DNA of 56,795 nucleotides from Gnetum montanum (taxonomy: Eukaryota; Streptophyta; Gnetopsida; Gnetales; Gnetaceae): positions 37,258 through 94,052 of the forward strand of contig MNCI01026967.1 of the NCBI GenBank assembly GCA_015680685.1. Direction: 5' to 3'. Below, in pieces: positions 37,341 through 48,140 of the stretch. Position numbers and translations under genes: made by a program. Position 1 is the stretch's first letter, and every line of letters begins with the position of its first letter. The notes beneath the pieces were generated by a model, which worked only from the letters and a program-made list of their open reading frames with translations, was not told where the DNA came from and ran no database searches.

Positions 37341-38354
37341 CAAAGTTCATATTTTGAAGTAATATAGACTGATTACTAAGTGAGAAAAGATTGTCAAGTT
37401 GGAATAGTCCTACCAAATGTTCTTTCCAAAAGCTTTCTAAGCCTAAGTATGCAAGAAAGCTTTTTATTGAGGGTGAGGATACTATTCATTTTCTTATCTA
37501 TGGTTATTAAAAAAAATTTATATTGTGTTCTTATTTTAATAAATTTTTTCTACTTGCATATTGGACTATAGATGACCAACAAAATCATTGAAAGTCCTCT
37601 AATCCTATATCTACCTTAAACGAGTAGCTCATTATATGGCAATGTTGTCAATGTATTTTTTATTTAAGATTTTTGGAAAGAAAACTATGATTGGAAGATA
37701 TTATTTATTTGTTATTGATTACTTAACAACATGTATATCACACTCTTTTGTTGGATCAAATAATGCTTTATTTTACTCAATTGAGTGTTGCAAGACTATG
37801 TGTTGGATATGCATAGGTTATTTGTAAATTATTAATTATGGTTTCTATAATGATCCTTGTATATCAAGTTTTCCTTTTTTTCTTTTAGTGATATCTCAAA
37901 GATTTATTTGTTAACACCAATGAGAACATGCAATTTGCATGTGCCTATAGTTTCATTAACATTACATGCAAGAACATGCATTACAAAGTATTCTAAACTA
38001 TCTAATTTTATTTATGTATGTAACTCACTCATGCTTTGCAAAATCATTTTGCAAGTACACACAATGCACATATACCTATCTTAAATTTTTTATGGAAACC
38101 AATCTAACACAGTGCATTTCAATGTGAGTGGCACTTTCCAAGCTTAGATTGCAAGTTGTAATTAATAATGTGATTTGCATATTCTTTAGAATTGTGTGAT
38201 TTGTAATTTTTTATGCATCTTGCAACATATAGATACAAATATAAGCAACTAAACATTATGAGATGCATTTTTTGAGTTAAGTTGTGAGATAAGAATTAAC
38301 ATGTGACTCACAATCTTTACTAAAATGTGAGTCATAGGACCTTACATCATGCGT
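37341..38354. other. AT-rich non-coding DNA downstream of the MULE relic
   Basis: No supported gene; the short open frames here are AT-driven. At 38290-38340 the words CATGTGACTCACAATC and TGTGAGTCATAGG belong to a loose repeat also seen at 42950-43570 and 46020-46500. Confidence 0.45.
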
Positions 38355-38640
38355 TAAATTGTAAAAAAAAAATAAAATGAATTGGCTAAGCCATAGTTTT
38401 TATTTTTAGTTTTGTTTTCACTTTCACTTATGAGTAGTAGACATTGGGCAAGAAGTAGTGTCATAGAAGGCTACAAAGCAGAGCTACCAAGGTAGTAGCA
38501 GAGGAATTTATATCAAACAATTAAATTTTAGACATTCAAGAAAAAATGAACAAGAAGGTAAGTTAAAACACACCATAATTCTCAACTTTTTTTTCTTTTC
38601 TCTCATGCTAGGATTAGCTGTGATAGTCTATGCTAGGTTT
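38355..38640 (+). repeat. Direct repeat downstream of the MULE relic, copy 2
   Basis: Partner of 34190-34460. It ends with GAAGGTAAGTTAAA, which contains a consensus splice donor (G|GTAAGT), and then GATTAGCTGTGATAGTC. It may be the leader of a second, truncated copy of the same unit. Nothing coding follows before the NLR relic; 38641-39059 holds no recognised feature. Confidence 0.55.
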
Positions 38641-39059
38641 TAGGGTATCCTAATTTTGTATTTCTTTTAAGTAATTACTGAAGGAGGACTTTTCATATAC
38701 ATTGATAATACAACAAGCTATAGTTTCAAACTTAGTAAGCAGAATCAACAAAACAAACATTAAAACTAAATTTGGGAGCGTAGGGACTATCTTGTTTATG
38801 TGATATTTCTACTAATGTCCAATACACAAAGAATAATAAGATGGACATGGAAATTATCTACTCACAGTCTTGTTATATTTATAAAACTCAATTTTAGGGA
38901 AAAATTGATATAAATGCGTACAAATTGAAACAAACTTAGCCTTTGATTTATATTGTTCCAATTGTAACCACTATCTTGGAATCCATTCCTAAATAAAAAA
39001 TTGCATAAAGGTTCTTTTAAGAGATGTATACATATTAATAAAAAGATATGAAAAGTAGA

Positions 39060-40045
39060 AGAAAAAGAAGGATTTATTACACTGAATCATTTGGAAGATT
39101 TAAAATATTTCTACTTGAGAGCTCTAAAAGAGTTGCAATTGCATCATCCCATTCCATCATATGGCCATAATCCCAAATATCTAGTATTACATCCACATTG
39201 TATCTTTGAATTTTTAGAAATGCTTCCTAATCAAAAACCAATCCTTCACTTCATCATCTAGACAATGTATGATTTCTTTGATGTAATCAAGGATCATATA
39301 TCTATGATGTTCATTTATAAATTCAAACCTTGAAAGTTTATGGATAGCCCTTTTCCAAGTACTACAGTGCCCTACTCTCAAATAGCTATGAGTAATCTTT
39401 AAGGCTAATGGAAAGCCCCCACATTCTTTCATGAATTGATAATTCCAAATGGCTTATAAAAAATGTTACATTTGGAATTTATTGTTTTTATTTATAATTT
39501 TATGATTTTTTATTCACATGATAAAAAATATGAATCTCCAGCAAAAATTTGTAGAGAAGCTTTAAGTTGAAAAGTTGAACTGGTAGAAAACTAGAAGTGG
39601 CAATGATTATACATACATACCTATTCAACTAAATTAGCTTCTAATTTTGTAGGAATAGATTTTTGTGCAAAATCCCAAAAGCTAAATATACCCCTTACAT
39701 CTTTCATTTTTTGGCATTGGAATTTTGTAAAGTTGAACACTTCTTTTCTTGGGAATGATCTTTTCATTTCTGGTTATTATTATAGTTTTGCAATAATCTA
39801 CTTCAAACAATAGAAGGTCCATAGTTGATATATCCCAAACATCATCTAATATCAACAATATGCATCCATGTTGTATGTACTTCAAGTATTTTTGTAGGGG
39901 CTTATGAACTACTTCGGTGGATGTAAATTCAAGCCAAGGGATTTCAATCATGAGTTTCTCCCAAAGGGTTTTCAAGATACCCATCAAATTAGGAGATTTT
40001 GTAACCATTATGAGAATTATTCTTTTCCCAAAAAAACCTAATGCA
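39060..40045 (-). pseudogene. NLR resistance gene fragment (NB-ARC), ADR1/RPW8-type
   Basis: Read from 40045 down: an RNBS-A-like KRIILIMVTKSPNL, then kinase-2 CILLILDDVW (about 39860-39832), then KTIIITRNE (RNBS-B, Arg kept), all in one open frame at 40008-39682. FWDFAQKSIP (about 39675-39646) follows in the next frame. The GxP motif ECGGFPLALK opens a second frame at 39432-39214, and VDVILDIWDYGHMMEWDDAI (about 39200-39140) continues after a frameshift. These match RPW8-clade (ADR1-like) helper NLRs common in conifers. The P-loop and LRRs are missing. The 39433-39610 gap has a GTATGT donor at its 5' edge and may be a retained intron. Stops and shifts make it non-functional. Confidence 0.8.
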
Positions 40046-40119
40046 AAAATGAAATGTCAATTCAATTGGTCTAAAACTAACATGAAAATTAATTTTATAA
40101 ATTAAACTCAATAGCTGAA

Positions 40120-40380
40120 GTGTCCAACTTCTTATTATCTTAAAAGAATTTATATTCATCATCTAGTGTTAATATCCTTTAAATCACAATCAAAATTTTA
40201 TACAATAAAAAGAAACCAAAATAAAAATAAACTTGATAGGAAAAATTATCATCTTACAAATATTTATATTAATCATTTAGTTCTTCCTACTTTCATCATC
40301 CCATCCAAATCCTAGAAATTTTACACTATTGAAAAGAAACCAAAAGCAAAATAACAATAAATTGCCTTGAAGTTTGGAAG
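40120..40380. repeat. Degenerate ~115-bp tandem duplication beside the NLR relic
   Basis: Two adjacent blocks share ATTTATATTxATCATxTAGT, a poorly conserved middle, and AxAAAAGAAACCAAAAxxAAAATAA. They lie upstream of the NLR exon, possibly in an intron. The interval 40381-40720 has no recognised feature. Confidence 0.5.
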
Positions 40381-40929
40381 CATTGAGCAATACTGATTTT
40401 AGCTAAGAAACTAGTTAAATAAGAAAACTCAATCCACCTAGTTGCTTTACAACACAAGATAATTGTATTCATACTGAGATTTTCACCATAATTTTAACTC
40501 ATGATCTTCTTCACAAATCTCCATAGTCATCTATTTATTTAGCTTGATGTTTGAAGTTTCCTAGCTTCCATCTAATTAATCCTACTCTAGTGTGATATGT
40601 TTCATTATGTATTAAATCATAGTTACTCAAATAGTTACACATATCTATCATTAATTATTATTAGCCAACAATAATTTAGTTGTTAACATTTGAGCTATAA
40701 TATATTTGTGTGCTCTTAGAGGGGAGCATCATCACAAGAAAATTCTAGGAGGAGATTTGGCATAGTGCAGTAGGTACAAGAGAGAGCATAAACATAAGGA
40801 AGAAATCCTATAGGCTCTGTGGCTATTGCATGGAATGTTAATAGAGAGTAGAGGTAGGAGGCATATCGACATGCAGAAGAGGCACTCTCACAATAGGAGT
40901 AGCAATGAAAGGAGGAAAAACTTAGAATA

Positions 40930-42170
40930 GGCCCCTTGTGGAGTTCAAGGAATTTCTACTTTTTGTTATAGCTTGTATGACCTAAGATGGTTGACAAGCT
41001 TGTTCAATGTCATCTTGATTTCATCATCACTGAAGGTCCTAATTACTCTAAAGAGGAGGCCTAACAATTCTATGTGGCACATCATCAAGGATTACCTATC
41101 TCGAAGGCCATCTAGATTGGTGACTCCACCTATACACTTATAGACCAGGTCATGGAGCAGGCACTCAACATGGAAATTGGTCTATAGCAAGAGCATTTTG
41201 TGACTATCACCTTAGAGAAAAAAAACAACTACTAAAATATGTTCCTAAGGTGAAGACTAATGAGATAGGATGATCCTCTAAGAACTTTAGGCCACAATGC
41301 AAAGTTCTCATTAGCATAATTCACACAAACCTCCTAGCTATCATGCATTACACTCATGTGATGTCCTTCATCCTTATGGTCATGATAAATTTAGAGTGGG
41401 ACTATTCACTAAACTATCCCCACATTAGCATAAGATGATTAAGTTGAATGGAGATCACCAACCAAGATGTTTCTATGCTACCTTTCCCATTAATTGTATC
41501 TACTCTTCTCAAGCATTGGTAAATCCTAGAATCTAAGGAGAAGGATGATAAAGAGGTATAGGTTTTTTCTAAGGATCTGCTTCTACATTTGGGATGTGCA
41601 TTCTATAGCAAGTGTGTCCCTAGGACACAACTTAATGATCTCATCTGGCTCCTAGACCCACAGGTCCTAGAAGATGGCAGGAAGGCTAGTAGGAAATAGT
41701 TTTATGAGTACTATGAGAAGATGCAAATTACACCTATCAATCCTAGCTAGTAGCAATAGTAGTTTGGAGATGTCACAACTTTATTTTCCTATTTAGAAGT
41801 AATGGATGGTAGGTTGATTACATGCATGAATGTCGTATAGTTTGAGATTGATCATCATTTTGGACAAGTGGATAGGAGGCTTTCCCGCCTATCTATGAAT
41901 GTTTAGTCATTGGATAAATACTCATCTGAACATTTCTAGTCATCACATGGGTCCTCTAGTTTAGTGGCGATGGAGGATTTTACTAATGCCATGTTCATTA
42001 AGATGACCACTCCAATCCATGAGTTAGATGTTGGGCCATCATGAATGACAAGAATGGAGGAAAAGCTAGTCACCATGGTTGATGATACTATCACGAAGAT
42101 AGATTTCATGTAGATTGATGATACTCTAAATGAAGCCCAAGACAACCTTGCATCGAGGTCTAGCTAGACA
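40930..42170 (+). pseudogene. Unidentified decayed coding-like region
   Basis: GC content and codon-like structure rise here. Pieces include LVQCHLDFIITEGPNYSKEE (about 40996-41055), a stretch with IGDSTYTLIDQVMEQALNME near 41115-41175, LNDLIWLLDPQVLEDGRKAS near 41630-41690, and a Met/Thr-rich part at 41950-42130 (MEDFTNAMFIKM, MEEKLVTMVDDTITKIDFM). Frames change several times and stops are frequent. No known motif was recognised. The acidic C-terminal part and the setting suggest a retroelement gag-like or captured protein, but this is a guess. Confidence 0.4.
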
Positions 42171-42949
42171 TTTGTGTTCATGTATACATATTCAATCATG
42201 GTTGCCTCTAACATTTCTTTTTGATGATATTTATGTATTTTCATGGTCTATTATTGACACTTTTTAAAAATTAATACCATGATCTAATGGATGATTTTCT
42301 GGTTAAATTTATTTGATTAATGAGGTATTTTAGCTTCTCTAACTAAGAGTTTGCATGCCTCTATTATATTTCTGCATTGATGTTTCAAGTAACTGAAAGT
42401 ATTACATCTAATGCTAATATTGATTAATATCAAACTGTAACTTGCTGGTTTACATTCATGGCTAGCATCTTTTAATGTTACAGATACAATTTGCAACTAG
42501 ATTCTTTCACACACACCCACTTGCATGTTCAATTCCTATTTGTACATCTCCTTGGATTATATATTCAATGTTTATATATAAGGATTGTATTTTTTTTCCT
42601 CCTTAAAATATGAACTTCAAAATCATATGACTTTAAAAGGTATTGTCATAGAGGACCCATGAATTGTTATAGAATAGAAATAAGCAATTGTTTCTAATGT
42701 GACTAAACATACTTCAATTAATGGAATGGAAATCCAAAAGAAAGAAGGTTACAAAGTTATAGTCCAGCAACAACAAGAAGAAAGAGTGACATAAATATTT
42801 TTAAGGGGAAAACTTAGGAATCAAAAATAGAGATGCAATATTTGTTGTTCTAAAAAGGAAACTACTTGGAATAACCATAATAGAGCTATAAGATAGAAAA
42901 GAATGCATCATTATTAGGAATGCATTTTATTTTCTCTTTTCAAGAATTA

Positions 42950-43570
42950 TGAGTGACATGTAGGTGACATGCATAATGCATTCTAAAAAATATAAAATAT
43001 GAGATACATGCATATTGTAGTGTAGTCACAAGCCTATTAGAGAAAACAATGCTTGTGCACTGTAAGTATGGATGACCTCAAAGTTTGAAGCTGAAACATT
43101 TTCAAAAATAGTGCTTGTGACATGCAGCTCATAGTTTACTTATAAATAGTCCAAAAGCAACAACACCAGTGTCCTACGACCATGAAGTCACTCATAGTCA
43201 ATATCCAAAAATTCGATGAAAATAATGCTATAGACATGTGACTCACAATCATTTAGCATTTCAAAATTTCAGCCATGTAAGGCACTATAATGTGCATGTA
43301 CTTGTAGTACTAGTGAATAGTGTAAGGTCATGTGAGCCTCATGACCTCATAGTCCCAATGTCCTATGAGCATGAATGCCTTCATAGACAATATCCAAAAC
43401 TACAATGTAAATAGTGCTAGGAACATGTGAATCACATTATTCTCTCAGTTTCAAATTTAAGCCATGTGATGCACTACAACATGCATATTCTTGTAGTGCA
43501 AGTGAATAGTGCAAAGACATATGAAATGCATGACCTTGCAATCTCATTGTCCTATGACCATAAATCATAA
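42950..43570. repeat. Degenerate ~185-bp tandem repeat
   Basis: GTCCTA(C/T)GAxCATGAA recurs near 43172, 43369 and 43549. CCATGTxAxGCACTA and CTTGTAGTxCxAGTGAATAGTG recur near 43273 and 43453. A poorer copy starts near 43000. The period is about 180-197 bp. The intervals before (42171-42949) and after (43571-43950) have no gene. Confidence 0.65.
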
Positions 43571-43950
43571 TACATAGGTCTAACAAAAGACATTAAGGGT
43601 TCAAATCATAAATATACTAAGGGGTATGAGGATTCTAAAGTAGAGGTACTATAGTTATGATCTATATTCCATACTATAAGATATAATGCCTATACCAAAT
43701 TCTTCATTAAAAAATATAATGAAATCATATTATTCTTCATTCATTTATTTCAAAATTAAAATTGTTATCTCAAATAATTCAAGATCTATTGAGTGAGAGG
43801 ATGGTAGTGAGAGATTAACTAGCTAACCTATAATATAGTTTCCTTTTATTGAATGCTATGACTTAAATTCTAGATCATATTCTTCAAGCACTATTTCTCA
43901 CATTGCTAATATAAAACTTCCATATGAATTTTCCAAAATGTACTTCAATA

Positions 43951-44198
43951 TATTTAGCAAGTAATATTGAGCACACCACATTATCACCATGTCCACCTAG
44001 TATTTACACCACTACTACCCATTATTGTGTAAATAAAGTGCTCTATTATCTTGTTAATTACTTGAGGTGTAAATTAAAATAGTACTTTATTATCATATTT
44101 CTTTATTATTTAGGCTCTTATCTTGATAAGTGCATTAGGATGGTGATTACTTCTAAGTACATTGAAGAAATAAAAAAGTTTAATGGTAGTAACTATAG
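43951..44198 (+). repeat. Copia LTR-end/gag-start segment, copy 1
   Basis: It shares ~85% of its sequence with 45643-45887. It contains the right end of an LTR, a primer-site region that is lost here, and a gag start reading KYIEEIKKFNGSNYSC, a typical copia Gag N-terminus. Satellite sequence starts directly afterwards. Confidence 0.7.
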
Positions 44199-44221
44199 CT
44201 GTTAGAAGCTTAGCGGGTGGG

Positions 44222-45642
44222 TTTTGGTTCCACATGCTCATAGTTTAGATAAAACTTACAATTGGATGATCCTCTACCTTCTAGAAGTTATAATCTCCAA
44301 GTAATTTATTGTAACTAGAAGGTCTTAATGCCTTCTGAGTGATCTTCAGCCTTTTGAATGACCCTCTTCCTTTTGGTATAGCCAAATTATAAGAAATGTT
44401 TTTCTTCTGAAAGGTTTGTGTGCCTTCGAGTTTGTACTATAGAAGGGTGCTAGATGCACTAGCTTGTAGTTTACCTAGACCCTACTTTTGGTTGATCCTT
44501 TGCCATCCAAAAACCACCATCTTCAAACAATTCATTGCAATTGGAAGGTCTTAATGCCTTCTAGATGATCCTCTTTCTTCAAGTAGCATCAAATTACAAG
44601 TAATATTTCCCACTCAAATGGCCCATGTGCCTTCCAGTTTGGATTGTGGGAGGATTCTAGTCACACATTCTCACATTTTACCTAGACCCTACTTTCAGTT
44701 GATCCTCTCCCATCCAAAAACCATGATCTATTAGAAATTCTCCACAATTGGAAGATCTTAATGCCTTCTAGATGATCTTTGGTCTTCCAGTTGACCCTCT
44801 CTCTTTTGATAACATCAAATTGCAAGAAATTTTTCCCTTTTGGGAGGTCCCTACAACTTTTAGTTTGGAATGTGGGAGGATGCTAGATGCACTAGCTCAT
44901 AGTTTACCTATAACTTGCTTCTAGGTTTCTTCTCTACCATCCAAAAGTCATGATCATCACAACTGGAAGGTCTTACTACCTTTCAAATAATATTTGGCCT
45001 TCCAGATGATCCTCTTCCTTCTGAAGGGTTCATGTACCTCCCAGTTTAGACTATGGGAGGATGCTAGTCGCACTGTACCATAGTTTATCCAGACCTTGCT
45101 TTTAGTTTATCCTCCACCAGTTGGAAGCCATGATCTCTTAAAAATTCTTCGTAACTAGAAAGTCTTAATGTCTTCTAGATAACCCTCTCCCTTATGATAG
45201 CATCAAATTACAAGTAATTTTTCCCTTCTAGAAGGTTCATGTGCCTTCTGGTTTGGATTGTGGAAGGGTGCTAGATGCACTAGCTTGCAATGTACCTAGA
45301 CCCTACTTTCGGTTGACCCTCTACCATCAAGAAGCCATGATCTCCAAGTAATTCATTATAGCTTAAAGATCTTAATGCCTTTGGGATGATCTTTTGCCTT
45401 CTCGATGACCCTCTCCCTTTTGATAGCATCAAATTACAAGCAATTTTTCTCTTTCAAATGGTCCATGTGCCTTCGATTTTGGATTGCTAGTGGCACTTTC
45501 TCATAATTTACCTAGACCCTACTTCTAGTTGATCCTCTACTATCTAGAAGTTATGATCTTTGAAACTGGAAGGTCTTAATGCCTTTTGGATGATCTTTGA
45601 CCTTCCAGATGATCCTCACCTTCCCAATAGCATCATAATTAC
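44222..45642 (-). repeat. Second satellite array, inverted relative to 29990-33240
   Basis: The reverse complement of the first array's block B recurs about seven times. The landmark TAGTTTACCTAGACC lies near 44244, 44467, 44682, 44910, 45083, 45290 and 45505, with a spacing of mostly 207-228 bp and one 173-bp step. The companion words GGTCTTAATGCCTTCTxGATGATC and CATCAAATTACAAGxAATTTTTC are conserved. Block A is largely absent, so this is the simpler monomeric form. Position 45226-45238 carries TTCTAGAAGGTTC. Confidence 0.85.
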
Positions 45643-45887
45643 TATTTAGCAAGTAATGTTGAGCATGCCACACCATCACTAGGTCCACCTAATATTTACA
45701 CCATTACTACCCATTACTATGTAAAAAAAATGCTTTATTATCTTGTCTAATTGAGGTGTAAATTAAAAAGTTGGTATCAGAGCTAAGTTAAATTAATTAT
45801 TTAGGCTCTTATCTTCATAAGTGCATTAAGATAGTGAGTACTACTAAGTACATTGAAGAAATAGAAAAGATCAATGATAGTAACTAC
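45643..45887 (+). repeat. Copia LTR-end/PBS/gag-start segment, copy 2
   Basis: This repeats 43951-44198 and keeps an exact 12-base tRNA-Met primer site, TGGTATCAGAGC, at 45772-45783. A gag start in the frame KYIEEIEKINDSNYN follows at about 45849. The LTR end lies directly upstream. A further piece of satellite follows at 45893-46000 (GAAGGGTGCTAGG, CCTTCTAGTAGCCATAATC), so the arrangement retro-end + satellite occurs twice in tandem. Confidence 0.75.
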
Positions 45888-46019
45888 AATCATGACTGTG
45901 GAAGGGTGCTAGGTACATGTGCTTATAGTTTACGTAGACTTGCCTTCTAGTAGCCATAATCTTAATGCAGTTGTTCCCTTACAGAAGGTCTGGGTGCATT
46001 TTGATGGAAACTACATAAC

Positions 46020-46500
46020 ATACAAGTCACATTAACCTTGCAATATGAAGTTGAGACCAACTTGTACATAGTGCATTAAACTACAACTTGCATGTCTTTG
46101 TATACTAACTTTGAAAGCTACAAGTACATGTGGATCACATGATTTTTTAAAACTATGATGGCATGCCAAATGCATGGTTACAAAAATTTGATGTGCATGA
46201 CAATGCATCACATGTTTGCCTTGCAAATTGAAAACTCATAAATAGTACATGAAGTTCTGAATCATAATTAAGTCATAGACTAAAAAAAAGACATCCTCAT
46301 CATAGTGCATTCAATTATGACTCACATGTCCTTACATATTAGAAATAGTACATGATACTATGATGTGCATGTCATCGTAGTTTCTCACTATAAGGTGCAA
46401 GGTCATGTGAATAACAATCTTAATGGAGTATGATCCCCTATGTTTCACATGGTTTTGCATGATAGATATGCAAGGGCAGTGTGACACACATGTTATCACA
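46020..46500. repeat. Loose CATG-rich repeat region
   Basis: Words such as CATGTGGATCACATG, GTGCATGACAATGCATCAC and TGTGACACACATG recur irregularly, resembling the ~185-bp repeat at 42950-43570 and the piece at 38290-38340. No clear period can be set. The rest up to 46880 is AT-rich, with no gene. Confidence 0.4.
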
Positions 46501-46889
46501 AATCAATTAAAACTATTACCTTTTAGATTAGAAATTACTATTTTATATCTTTCAAAGCTAGATATTTTCTTCAAGCATATGTTTGAAGCTTTTGTTTAAT
46601 CGAGAGTGTCAAACTTATCTTAGGATAAAATTAAGGATGAGTTACAAGAGATAAAAAAAATTTGTAATAATTAATAATTGAATATATATAGAATATCAAA
46701 TTGCCAACCTTGATAGAAAATGTTACAGATAATTTATTACACATACTTTTACAAAAATGAGAAATATATTCATTATAACCAAAACCATTTACAAAATCAT
46801 GAAAGAGATGCATTTACAACACATAATACATCTAGAATATGTTCACTATAGCTGCATCACATAATTAGATTTATTTACATCAGATAATA

Positions 46890-47720
46890 CATCTAAACCA
46901 TGTTTGTTGTAGTTCTCATTCAACATATGCCGCAAACACATGTTTCTCTAAACTTCATAAACTTTAGGAGAACTTAGAATTTCCCATATCATGACCTTCC
47001 AATACAATGAAACATAACCAAAAGTGAAATTAAAATTTTTATAGAGTACTAAGTGATCCATAAAGATTATTATATACATTACATAGTCATATCCATTTTC
47101 TTGTTTTAGAAGACCATCAACAGTAATAACATTCCATTTTGAAGCTACTTTTTTCTCTTTTCCTTAATTTCAATGACAGCATTAGAGCAAAGAGTCTTGC
47201 TATCAAATAAATAGTCAATAAAATTCAACATAAATTTCCTAATTGTTGCAAGATGTTATGTAGAAGGCATTGAATCATATACCAAAATTTTATATGCCAA
47301 TACATCAATAACAACAAGAACCCCATGTCCACTAGTGTTCAAAGGAAGATAGAAGAATGTGTGTCTAGATTGCAAGAACTCATCCCAACACGTTTTATCT
47401 TTAAGATCTTTAACAATATCTATTTCTATGACAAAAGCATCAACTTATTCTTCAACATACGTACCACTTTGAACATTTACAGTGTGTCTTTTTCTAATTT
47501 TCTTTGTTCTATGTCTCAACTGGTTCTTCTAAAACACTTACATCTTTCTTTTGAGGAACTTCACATAACATTGAGGCATAGTGTTAAAGATGAAATATTT
47601 TGTATTATGAAATTCATGAGAATCATAGAGAAACTTCATAAGTTCTTTCAAGTGCATGATGTAGACATCTATGATACCATTGTATACTTATTCTTTCCAC
47701 CCTTTTTTATATAAATTCAT
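46890..47720 (-). pseudogene. Ulp1 (C48) protease domain, catalytic Cys lost
   Basis: A single minus-strand frame with about five stops reads like the Ulp1 SUMO-protease fold. VYNGIIDVYIMHLKEL (about 47690-47643) is the WLND..I..Y helix. FYLPLNTSGHGVLVVID follows, with the catalytic His codon at 47327-47325 and the following Trp replaced by Gly. VYDSMPS has the catalytic Asp at 47276-47274. KQENGYDYVMY has the Gln and Asp kept, but the nucleophile Cys is Tyr at 47085-47083, where DCG is expected and DYV found. The family removes or matures SUMO, and copies are often carried by plant DNA transposons. The gene cannot work as a protease. It lies downstream of the coiled-coil and N-terminal modules on the same strand. 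Confidence 0.78.
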
Positions 47721-48140
47721 AAAAGAGAATCTTGTGGTAACATATGGGGCAAATGATGTACTCACAAGCTTCTTATGGTCAAGCTGACTAGAAACATGCA
47801 ACTACATCACTCTTTTAATTGTTGAACAACCATCAATTCATGTTTTCAAATCAACATTTACATGAATTGTAAGGTGGAAAAATTAGATAAGAAACTTAGA
47901 CTACATATTACAATTATAGTTTCATGGATATATTAAGATAATAACAAGAAAATTTCACAAAAAACATTCACCCTCATGCATAACAAATACAATAACAAAA
48001 ACAAGTTTAGTTACCTGTTACTTTCTAAAAATTCTTCATCTTATGGATTATTTTTTCTTTGTTATACTCAACAGATTTACATAATCTCTTCAATGCTTTG
48101 GGTGTACCCATATCATTCAAATATGTTATACTTATTGATA

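Noticed and set aside
39917-40105. Plus-strand open frame over the NLR relic
   Set aside because: Antisense to the NB-ARC frame, with no motif.
47325-47714. 129-codon plus-strand open frame
   Set aside because: It lies antisense to the Ulp1 domain, which has clear motifs on the minus strand; the plus frame is AT-rich without motifs.
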